Assembly (NCBI GenBank): GCA_002353585.1
Contig: DEJW01000044.1
Coordinates: forward strand, 1-58,095
Direction: 5' to 3'
Length of the DNA: 58,095 bases
Source: Prevotellaceae bacterium UBA2738
Lineage (GTDB): Bacteria; Bacteroidota; Bacteroidia; Bacteroidales; Bacteroidaceae
Shown here in pieces: positions 17,547 to 24,335 of this stretch. Position 1 is the stretch's first letter, and every line of letters begins with the position of its first letter. Both the position numbers and the translations under genes were made by a program. Below the pieces are notes generated by a model. The model ran no database searches, was not told the DNA's origin, and worked only from the letters and a program-made list of their open reading frames with translations.

Positions 17547-18152
17547 ATGGGTAAGCTACGTGAAACAGCACTTATATTGGGCGAGGGACCTACGGAGTTC
17601 TATTATTTCAAGTCTTTGTGCGATGTGTTCAAACGTCTGACCATCAAGCCAGACTATCCTAAGCATACCAATCTTAAGGAACTTGATGCCAAGATTGCAG
17701 AGGGCGTGACAATGGGTTACAGCCATATCTTCTGCATCATCGATATGGATACTAAGGACAAGGAGCCGGAGCGTTCACAATATCAGAGACTAAAGGCTAA
17801 GTATGCCAAACCCATCAACAAACCGAGGGAAGGCATTCGCTGTCAGGTGGAGTTCTTCGAGACCCATCGCTGCACAGAGTTATTCTTTCTTTATTATTTC
17901 CGCTATACCTCACGTCCATACGACAATCAGGGAGCATTGATAAAAGACTTGAACAAATGTGTGGAGTATAGGAAAATGACAGAGTTCTTCATCAAGACCA
18001 AAGGACTGCATGGTTACTTCGAGCGCAATGGCGGTAGTCTCGAAAAAGCTATCGCTAATGCTAATCGGTCTATGGATGAGAAGTTGAAGGATGGTAGAGA
18101 TTATACTTACTCGGAGCTCGGAAAGCTAATAAGTACATTACATGAATTATAA
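17547..18152 (+). CDS. rloB: RloB-family Toprim-like protein
   Basis: RloB-domain protein of 201 residues, the effector-like partner of the preceding ATPase. Seen: the Toprim-style acidic residues, with Glu13 in ILGEGPTEFYYF and Asp66/Asp68 in CIIDMDTKDKEP, and a conserved middle block IRCQVEFFETHRCTELFFLYYF. Known: RloB and the related AbiLii and Toprim partners are thought to be metal-dependent nucleases or tRNA-targeting effectors held by their ATPase. It starts one base after the ATPase stop, so the two are coupled. Its codon use is closer to the housekeeping genes of the window than to the AT-rich genes on either side. Confidence 0.87.
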   Translation: MGKLRETALILGEGPTEFYYFKSLCDVFKRLTIKPDYPKHTNLKELDAKIAEGVTMGYSHIFCIIDMDTKDKEPERSQYQRLKAKYAKPINKPREGIRCQVEFFETHRCTELFFLYYFRYTSRPYDNQGALIKDLNKCVEYRKMTEFFIKTKGLHGYFERNGGSLEKAIANANRSMDEKLKDGRDYTYSELGKLISTLHEL

Positions 18153-18185
18153 GAATTCAAAAATCAAAATACGTCATTCCACCAT

Positions 18186-19853
18186 ATGAAATTAGTATCT
18201 TTTACGGTAAACAATTATAGAAGTATTACTTCTGCAAATAAAATTGCTGTCTCAGACATTACTATTTTAGTCGGCAAGAACAATGAAGGCAAGTCCAATC
18301 TGCTTAGGGCAATTAACTTGTCAATGACAGCATTGAGATTATATCAGGATCCTATTGGAATTCGTCGTAGCCGTATCTTATATGATTGGAATAGTGATTA
18401 TCCCGTCTCATTACAAAAATCAAATAGAAAGAAGAAAGAGTCGGAATTTACACTTGAGTTTGAATTAACATCTGAAGAAGTATTGGAATTCAAGAACAGA
18501 TATAACCATCAGCTAAATGGTTATTTACCAATACGTATCTCATTCGGTCAAGATAACAGACCAGAACTGAAAGTTGTAAAAAACGGGAAAGGAAGTAAAG
18601 AACTAAATCAAAAATCACGATATATATGTAGATATATTGCTCAAAACATTGAATTCAATTATATTCCCGCTGTACGAACAGAAGATGATGCATTACGTGA
18701 AATAAGGAGGCAAGTGATGCGCGAATTGACTTCACTTGAAAATGATAAAAGATATAAGGATGCTGTCCAAACAATCAGTTCTTTACAAGAACCAATCATG
18801 GAAGGGCTGGAGCAGGTTGTTAAAGCAACTCTTTCAAATTTTCTTCCTAATATTTCAGATGTGTCCATCAGTTTTGAAAACAGAATCACAATGGAACGTT
18901 ATAGGGATGTTTCCATTCGTATTAATGACGGACAAGATACTGATATACAGAACAAGGGAGATGGAGTAAAAAGTTTGGTGACTTTAGCATTATTAAATAA
19001 TATTCATATTAATGACTCTGGTATGTCTGTGGTAGCCATAGAAGAGCCAGAAGCTCATCTTCATCCTGAGGCAATTAATAGACTCCGAGATACAATATAT
19101 TCATTATCGGGTAAAAGTCAGGTAATAATCTCTACCCATAACCCACTTTTTGTAAACAGAGAACAAGTGGATAAAAATATTATTGTTGAAGATGGTGTAG
19201 CCAAACAGGCAAATAATATCCGCGATATCAGAAATGTCCTTGGCGTAAAGGTTTCTGATAACTTGTATGATGCAGAGGTAATGTTATTAGTTGAAGGTGA
19301 AACAGATGCAATTTCATTAAAAGCAATATTGTCCGAAAAAAGTAAGAAGTTGAAGACAGCCATATCTACACATAGATTATCTATTATGCCAATGGGCGGC
19401 ACTGGCGGATTATCATATTATCTAACAATGACCAACCAATTAATTGGTCAAGCTGTAGTATTTATTGATTCGGATGAAGCAGCGAAACAGGCTATAAAAA
19501 AAGCATTAGACCAACATCTAATTAATGACAAAAATTACATTTTATGCACATGCGATGGTATGAAAAAAGCAGAATTTGAAGATTCTGTTACTATTAACAT
19601 ATATCGTCAAGCCGTGATAGACAAGTACAGCGTGGATTTAAATACCGGGAAAATGCGTAACAAAAGCAAAATCTGGTCTGATAAAGTTCAAGAAGTATTT
19701 AACGATTGTGGTAAATTATGGAATGAGGATGTAGAAAATGAAATAAAGTATGTTGTCGCATCATGCATTTGCAAAAATGTGAAAAATGCAATTGATGAAA
19801 CAAAATGCCATGTTATCGATTCTCTCGTTTCTATTATTGAGGCGAAATTGTAA
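18186..19853 (+). CDS. OLD-family ATP-dependent nuclease (ATPase plus Toprim)
   Basis: Overcoming-lysogenization-defect (OLD) family protein of 555 residues. Seen: N-terminal ABC ATPase with Walker A GKNNEGKS (30-37), Walker B/D-loop VVAIEEPEAHLHPEAI (Glu286/Glu287), switch His318 in ISTHNP; then a Toprim nuclease domain with LLVEGETDA (Glu370, Glu372, Asp374), MGGTGGLSYY and FIDSDEAA (Asp428, Asp430). Known: OLD proteins nick or digest DNA and several act in phage defence, alone (class 1) or with a UvrD-like helicase as in Gabija. No helicase gene is next to it, so this is a class 1-like or cluster-dependent OLD. AT-rich; it begins 33 nt after rloB with no promoter seen between. Confidence 0.9.
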   Translation: MKLVSFTVNNYRSITSANKIAVSDITILVGKNNEGKSNLLRAINLSMTALRLYQDPIGIRRSRILYDWNSDYPVSLQKSNRKKKESEFTLEFELTSEEVLEFKNRYNHQLNGYLPIRISFGQDNRPELKVVKNGKGSKELNQKSRYICRYIAQNIEFNYIPAVRTEDDALREIRRQVMRELTSLENDKRYKDAVQTISSLQEPIMEGLEQVVKATLSNFLPNISDVSISFENRITMERYRDVSIRINDGQDTDIQNKGDGVKSLVTLALLNNIHINDSGMSVVAIEEPEAHLHPEAINRLRDTIYSLSGKSQVIISTHNPLFVNREQVDKNIIVEDGVAKQANNIRDIRNVLGVKVSDNLYDAEVMLLVEGETDAISLKAILSEKSKKLKTAISTHRLSIMPMGGTGGLSYYLTMTNQLIGQAVVFIDSDEAAKQAIKKALDQHLINDKNYILCTCDGMKKAEFEDSVTINIYRQAVIDKYSVDLNTGKMRNKSKIWSDKVQEVFNDCGKLWNEDVENEIKYVVASCICKNVKNAIDETKCHVIDSLVSIIEAKL

Positions 19854-19956
19854 ACTTTAAAAGAAAAAGGTAAACGACAAAGATTGCATAAAAACATATT
19901 TAGGGTTCATTCAAGATCTATCTATATAGGTTTGAATCACGATTCTTATCTAAACT

Positions 19957-19993
19957 CGGGCGGAAACCTGCAAAATAAGGCAGTTTCCGCTCG
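19957..19993. terminator. Hairpin between convergent OLD and DUF4468 genes
   Basis: A 14-bp stem with one bulged C and one G-T pair (19957-19971 with 19980-19993) and an 8-nt AT loop. It is placed to end both converging genes. Neither side has a strong T-run, so termination is inferred. The remaining bases 19854-19956 hold nothing I recognise. Confidence 0.5.
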
Positions 19994-20007
19994 AAATAAT
20001 TAAATAA

Positions 20008-20763
20008 CTAAAAATCGTCTTTAATACTCATCGCTTTCTTTAAACTTTCAAGCAATGTTTTGCAGCATTTTTCATAGTCGTAACATACAAGAGACATAGC
20101 TGTATTCAAATCTTCTCTTTTGTTCATAACACTTATAAAATTACTATCAAGATTCCATTTTTGAGAGCTACTGAGTTCTCTACATATGTTTTTTGTCTTT
20201 TTTTAATCTTCTTCTATCATTTTTATATATTTTCTTGTTGCACCATACATGTGATTAAGATTGTCTGTCTTTGTATCAGCTATAGCATCATAAATTTTTA
20301 TTCTGTATTTATCATCACGGATATCTACCTGGAAGGTTCCATGATACGTAATTGCTGTATACATAGAAAAAGAGTGATATGGTCCAGCTGCCCATTTTAT
20401 AATCATTAATCCAGTATCTTTATCTTCAACATCAACAACATATTCGTACTTATTAAAAGAAGAAGATACCCATTTCTTTAAATTTAACCACTTTATTGAT
20501 TTATTTATGGGTGATGGAATGACTTCTTCATAATTAAACATATATGATGATTCTTCGTCTTTCTTTTGATCATTGCCTACCTGTTCAATTAACATATGGG
20601 AGCTAATGGGAACGGAGTTTGTTACTTTACCACCTTCTTTTGAATGTAGTGTATCTACTTGTGCTTTCATAGGTGTTAAATTTAACAATAATATAAAAAT
20701 TGTAATAGTTTTTTGTGCCAAAGCATTTGTTACACATTCAAGTTTCATTTTATTTCGCATCAT
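20008..20763 (-). pseudogene. DUF4468-like exported protein interrupted by an in-frame stop
   Basis: The intact part (20203-20763, 186 residues) has a signal-peptide-like N-terminus (the ATG at 20748 is a possible better start) and a domain with KWLNLKKWVSSSF, GLMIIKWAAGPY, YHGTFQVDIRDDKYRIKIYD that resembles DUF4468, a TBP-like fold common in Bacteroidetes exported proteins of unknown function. It ends MIEED then TAA at 20203-20205. The same frame then stays open for 64 more codons to TAG at 20008-20010, reading KKTKNICRELSSSQKWNLDS... and ending KKAMSIKDDF, an amphipathic tail of the sort expected after this domain. One C-to-T change (CAA to TAA) would explain the break. The shorter protein may still work. 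Confidence 0.6.
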
Positions 20764-21190
20764 AGTTTCACTTTTTTGCCTATAGCCACCCTGATTTGGC
20801 GATTAGTTATTAAGTTAGGGGAGACGAAAAGACGTGGGTGTCTGTACTCTGCCAATCCCACTTCCGAGGCTCTGGTAAACCGAAGCAAAAAGATTAGCAA
20901 CCAGTTAGCCCACGTCAGAGGGATATTATAGAAGTACAAGCACCATAAACATGATACACCTATGTGTATAATGAAAAAAGGTGTGAGACTTGGATAAAAT
21001 CGCCCACGTGGACGTTACCGTTGCGTTACCTTCTTTTGCTTCTTATTAGTGTGCCAGACTTTCGGAAGTAGAAGATCAACGTTAAGTAAACGTCCTTTTC
21101 AAAATGTCTTGAGGCTGTGATGTCCCAAATGTGCGGAACTCGTCCGCCCATACCCGCCAGCCACTTACATGAACTAACTGGTAATACGCT
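20764..21190. other. Non-coding block rich in inverted repeats
   Basis: No open frame above 60 codons looks real here, and GC is visibly higher than in the flanks. An 86-nt segment is closed by GACGTGGG (20831-20838) and CCCACGTC (20909-20916). A second segment is closed by GGACGTT (21010-21016) and AACGTCC (21089-21095). A small hairpin GCGGA/TCCGC lies at 21133-21147. The motif CCCACGT occurs a third time at 21003-21009. The layout suggests a structured RNA or the regulatory end of a lost mobile element; strand is not known. It matches no tRNA, tmRNA, RNase P or SRP signature I know. Confidence 0.4.
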
Positions 21191-21298
21191 TGCAAAATTA
21201 AAAATTTATTTTTATTTCTCCAAACAAAGGGGAGGGAAAAGTGTTTTGTGAACTTTAGTTCAAATGGAGAATTAGTGATAGAAAACGGTTGCCCAATA
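21191..21298. other. AT-rich spacer, nothing recognised
   Basis: AT-rich stretch between the structured block and the duplicated element. No open frame, promoter or repeat was found. Confidence 0.4.
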
Positions 21299-21446
21299 AT
21301 TTTTCTCTATACAAAGTTGGGTTTTATCCTACACTCCTACACCATAGAGTGTAGGATGGTGTAGGTTAAAAACAGACCTTCGCCTCAGCAAAGTCTTATG
21401 TATCAGTGGTTTATGTGCTAAAGTGTAGGAGTGTAGGTTTTTCTGT
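21299..21446. repeat. Inverted-repeat element, copy 1
   Basis: Leader TTTTTCTCTATACAAAGTT (21300-21318), left arm CCTACACTCCTACAC (21328-21342), an internal inverted arm (21349-21365, GTGTAGG twice) and a right arm GTGTAGGAGTGTAGG (21423-21437), which is the exact reverse complement of the left arm. Internal-to-right arm distance is 74 nt. The arms are themselves direct repeats of a 7-8 nt word. No open frame inside. Confidence 0.8.
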
Positions 21447-21452
21447 AAAAAT

Positions 21453-21632
21453 TTTTTCTCTATAAAAAGTTCGTTTAACTCTACACCTCTACACTTTGTG
21501 GGTTAGCTTATTGAATATCAGCAAGATGCGCGAGTGTAGAGTTGTGAAGAGTTGAAAGTAACTATACACCAAGATAAATGGTTGAGTACAAACAGGTTAT
21601 TTGCAAAAGTGTAGAGGTGTAGAGTTGTCGGA
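21453..21632. repeat. Inverted-repeat element, copy 2
   Basis: Leader TTTTTCTCTATAAAAAGTT (about 21454-21472). The left arm 21477-21497 and right arm 21606-21626 form a perfect 21-bp inverted repeat built on CTCTACAC twice. An internal arm starts at 21534 (GTGTAGAG, TT, GTGAAGAG). Internal-to-right distance is 75 nt, as in copy 1. The arm word differs from copy 1 (CTCTACAC against CCTACACT), but left and right arms agree within each copy. Confidence 0.8.
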
Positions 21633-21695
21633 TAAAATTTTATGTATAAATATATTTTTTTCAGGTATGGATAAATGCTATCAACATCGGAGTTT

Positions 21696-21756
21696 GCAGA
21701 AGCTATGCTTCTAGACGCAGAAGCAATGCCTCTGCATGCGGAAGCATAGCTTCTGC
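21696..21756. repeat. Three tandem 21-bp palindromic units
   Basis: Near-palindromes GCAGAAGCTATGCTTCT (21696-21712), GCAGAAGCAATGCCTCTGC (21717-21735) and GCGGAAGCATAGCTTCTGC (21738-21756), each starting exactly 21 bp after the last. One frame reads a 24-residue peptide (21675-21749) with AEAMLLD/AEAMPLH repeats, probably a by-product. Two helical turns per unit would also suit a protein-binding array. Related GCTATGC words recur at 21785-21834. Confidence 0.75.
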
Positions 21757-21797
21757 ATCTGGTTACTTAGCAACTGCGTAAAGGCGCTATGCTATAA

Positions 21798-21834
21798 GGA
21801 AAAAGGATAAGGCATAGCTATAATTGGGCTATGC
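21798..21834 (-). terminator. Possible luxS terminator
   Basis: GCATAGC (21812-21818) pairs with GCTATGC (21828-21834) around a 9-nt loop. On the minus strand it is followed by a pyrimidine-rich stretch with five T. It sits 40 nt past the luxS stop. Confidence 0.4.
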
Positions 21835-21873
21835 TTCTACAAAGGGTGTGTAAAATAGATAAGGTGGGGATGA

Positions 21874-22368
21874 TTATGCGTCGGCAAAGACTTTGCCGTC
21901 GTTGAGGGTTACCTGGAGTTTGGTGTATTCGCAGTGGAAGTCGTTCTTCAGACGGTCGAGGTAGCGGGCACTTTCCCATTTGCACATGGGGAGGTCGTGA
22001 AGCAGGTAGTTGCCACAGGTCTGTGGCTCGGTGGCTGGCACCTCGGTCTGGGTGAGAATCCACTCGAGGCACTCGATGGTGAGCTGGCGCATATCATGGA
22101 CGGTGTAGTTGCCTGTCATGATGATATACATGCCTGTGAGACAGCCCATCGGACCTACATAAACCACATCGTTCTTGACGCGAGAGTTGCGAAACCATGT
22201 TGCCATAAGGTGCTCCATGCTGTGCATGGCTGATGGGGCAACGGCAGGCTCCTGGTTGGGCTCCGTGATGCGCAGGTCGAAGGTGGTGAAGCCTTTGTCT
22301 TCACGCGAAACGTAGATGCCTGGCTTGAGGTGGGTATGGTCGATGGTGAAACTCTGTATGACTTCCAT
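21874..22368 (-). CDS. luxS: S-ribosylhomocysteine lyase (autoinducer-2 synthase)
   Basis: Cleaves S-ribosylhomocysteine to homocysteine and DPD, the AI-2 precursor, in the activated methyl cycle. Seen, numbering from the chosen start: the typical N-terminus MEVIQSFTIDHTHLKPGIYV, metal ligands His49 and His53 in HSMEHLMATWFRN with Glu52, catalytic Cys76 in GPMGCLTGMY, and the third ligand Cys118 in CGNYLLHDL. The ATG at 22368 is preferred over an in-frame start ten codons upstream because it matches the family N-terminus and sits one base after the typA stop. 164 residues, normal length. Read from the typA promoter. Confidence 0.96.
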   Translation of the reverse strand: MEVIQSFTIDHTHLKPGIYVSREDKGFTTFDLRITEPNQEPAVAPSAMHSMEHLMATWFRNSRVKNDVVYVGPMGCLTGMYIIMTGNYTVHDMRQLTIECLEWILTQTEVPATEPQTCGNYLLHDLPMCKWESARYLDRLKNDFHCEYTKLQVTLNDGKVFADA

Positions 22369-22369
22369 A

Positions 22370-24172
22370 TTATTCTCTATTAGCACGCTTACGCTCAAGG
22401 TGGTCGAGGATTATCTTGCGCATACGCATGGATTTTGGTGTTACCTCAACGAGCTCGTCGGACTTGATATACTCCAAGCACTCCTCAAGAGAGAGGACGG
22501 TCTTAGGGATGATGCGAGCCTTCTCGTCAGAACCAGAAGCACGCACGTTGGTGAGTTGCTTAGCCTTGGTCACGTTGACCACGAGGTCGTTGTCGTGAAC
22601 GTGCTCGCCAACCACCTGACCGCCATAGACATCGTCGCCTGGGTCGATGAAGAACTTACCACGATCCTGCAGTTTGTCGATAGAGTAGGCGAAGGCATTG
22701 CCTGTCTCGAGTGCTATCATAGAGCCGTTGAGGCGACGGGTTATCTCGCCCTTGAATGGCTGATACTCCTTGAAGCGGTGAGCCATGATAGCCTCGCCCT
22801 GTGAGGCTGTGAGCACGTTGGTACGCAAGCCGATGATGCCACGAGAAGGTATGTCGAACTCGATGTTCACTCTGTCGCCCTGTGAGTCCATAGAGGTCAT
22901 CTCGCCCTTACGACGAGTCACCATATCAATCATCTTAGAAGAGAACTCCTCAGGCACGTTGATGGTGAGTTCCTCGATAGGTTCACACTTAACGCCATCT
23001 ATCTCCTTATATATCACCTGTGGCTGACCCACCTGCAACTCATAGCCCTCGCGACGCATGGTCTCGATGAGCACAGAGAGGTGGAGCACACCACGACCTG
23101 AGACAATCCACTTATCGGTAGAGTCCTCGAAAGGCTCTACACGCAGAGCGAGGTTCTTCTCAAGCTCACGCTCCAGACGGTCGTTGATGTGACGTGAAGT
23201 GACGAACTTGCCCTCTTTGCCAAAGAATGGTGAATCGTTGATAGTGAACAGCATAGACATAGTTGGCTCATCTATCGCAATAGGTGGCATAGGCTCAGGA
23301 TTCTCGTAGTCGCAGATGGTGTCGCCTATCTCAAATTTCTCGAGTCCGATGATAGCACAGATGTCACCACTCTGTACCTCGTCAACCTTCTGGTGACCCA
23401 TGCCGCTGAAGGTGTGGAGTTCCTTGATTTTGGTCTTCTCCTGAGAGCCGTCACGATGGGCTATGGTGATGTTCATGCCCTCCTTCAGGGTGCCACGATG
23501 TATGCGACCCACGGCTATACGACCAGTGTAAGAAGAGTAGTCGAGTGAGGTGATAAGCATCTGCGGAGTGCCCTCAAGCATCTCAGGTGCAGGAATAACC
23601 TCTATAATCTTGTCGAGCAGATACTCTATGTTGTCAGAAGGCTTGCGCCAGTCCTCGGCCATCCAACCGTTCTTGGCTGAACCATAGACTACAGGGAAGT
23701 CAAGCTGGTCCTCAGTAGCGCCGAGGTCGAACATAAGGTCGAAAACCATCTCGTAAACCTCCTCAGGACGGCAGTTTGGCTTGTCAACCTTGTTGACCAC
23801 CACGATAGGCTTCAGTCCTATCTGCAGAGCCTTCTGTAGCACGAAGCGGGTCTGGGGCATAGGTCCCTCAAAGGCATCAACGAGCAGAATGCAGCCGTCA
23901 GCCATATTGAGCACACGCTCCACCTCGCCACCGAAGTCGGAGTGTCCTGGGGTGTCGATAATGTTAATCTTAGTGTCCTTCCAGGTGATAGAAACGTTCT
24001 TGGAAAGAATCGTTATGCCACGCTCACGCTCAAGGTCGTTAGCATCGAGCACCTGGTCAGAATTGTCCTGACCCTCACGGAAAAGTTTGCCTGCGAGCAT
24101 CATCTTATCCACCAGCGTTGTCTTTCCGTGGTCAACGTGGGCGATGATGGCTATATTTCTAATATCTTGCAT
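22370..24172 (-). CDS. typA: Ribosome-associated GTPase TypA/BipA
   Basis: Translational GTPase of the EF-G family that binds ribosomes and helps assembly and stress adaptation. The 600-residue length is typical. Seen: G1 AHVDHGKT (11-18), the switch I region ERERGITI, G3 DTPGHSDFGGEVERVL, G4 NKVD, G5 SAKNGW, then domain II and the BipA-type C-terminus (GDDVYGGQVVGEH, NLTNVRASGSDEK-like segment). The luxS start is one base past its stop. Confidence 0.97.
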   Translation of the reverse strand: MQDIRNIAIIAHVDHGKTTLVDKMMLAGKLFREGQDNSDQVLDANDLERERGITILSKNVSITWKDTKINIIDTPGHSDFGGEVERVLNMADGCILLVDAFEGPMPQTRFVLQKALQIGLKPIVVVNKVDKPNCRPEEVYEMVFDLMFDLGATEDQLDFPVVYGSAKNGWMAEDWRKPSDNIEYLLDKIIEVIPAPEMLEGTPQMLITSLDYSSYTGRIAVGRIHRGTLKEGMNITIAHRDGSQEKTKIKELHTFSGMGHQKVDEVQSGDICAIIGLEKFEIGDTICDYENPEPMPPIAIDEPTMSMLFTINDSPFFGKEGKFVTSRHINDRLERELEKNLALRVEPFEDSTDKWIVSGRGVLHLSVLIETMRREGYELQVGQPQVIYKEIDGVKCEPIEELTINVPEEFSSKMIDMVTRRKGEMTSMDSQGDRVNIEFDIPSRGIIGLRTNVLTASQGEAIMAHRFKEYQPFKGEITRRLNGSMIALETGNAFAYSIDKLQDRGKFFIDPGDDVYGGQVVGEHVHDNDLVVNVTKAKQLTNVRASGSDEKARIIPKTVLSLEECLEYIKSDELVEVTPKSMRMRKIILDHLERKRANRE

Positions 24173-24216
24173 ATCCTAAAATTAACAAATGGACACAATA
24201 AATGATAAATGATGTG

Positions 24217-24224
24217 CAAAGGTA
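24217..24224 (-). promoter_or_regulatory. Probable -7 element of typA
   Basis: TACCTTTG on the minus strand, about 45 nt before the typA ATG, fits TAnnTTTG. The expected -33 site falls inside the heptamer tract 24233-24266. Confidence 0.5.
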
Positions 24225-24232
24225 CAAAAAAT

Positions 24233-24266
24233 AGTTGAAAGTTGAAAGTTGAAAGTTGAAAGTTTT
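24233..24266 (-). repeat. Perfect heptamer tandem tract between typA and purL
   Basis: Four exact copies of AGTTGAA on the plus strand (24233-24260), that is ACTTTCA in the typA sense, plus a partial unit. It overlaps the place of the typA -33 box and abuts the purL -33 box (24264-24267), so a change in copy number would shift both promoters. Confidence 0.85.
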
Positions 24267-24295
24267 GGAGTTTTCGATATTTTTTTGTAACTTTG
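24264..24295 (+). promoter_or_regulatory. purL promoter, Bacteroidetes type
   Basis: TTTG (24264-24267), 20 bp, TAACTTTG (24288-24295): a full match to the consensus. It ends 40 nt before the purL ATG. Confidence 0.8.
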
Positions 24296-24335
24296 TAGGT
24301 GAAATTGTAAAATCTATAAAAAACAAATAAAGACT

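Noticed and set aside
18186..19853. Gabija system
   Set aside because: The OLD protein resembles GajA in layout, but no UvrD-like GajB helicase follows.
20831..21095. Integron attC sites
   Set aside because: The closing stems do not end in the RYYYAAC/GTTRRRY core boxes and no integrase gene is nearby.
20764..21190. tmRNA, RNase P RNA, SRP RNA or tRNA
   Set aside because: None of the conserved cores (tmRNA ends and tag, GAGGAAAGUCC of RNase P, SRP tetraloop, tRNA arms) could be found on either strand.
16268..21190. Retron
   Set aside because: ATPase and Toprim effectors occur in some retrons, but there is no reverse transcriptase gene in the window.
21696..21756. CRISPR array
   Set aside because: Three units are head-to-tail at 21 bp with no unique spacers between them, and no cas gene is present.
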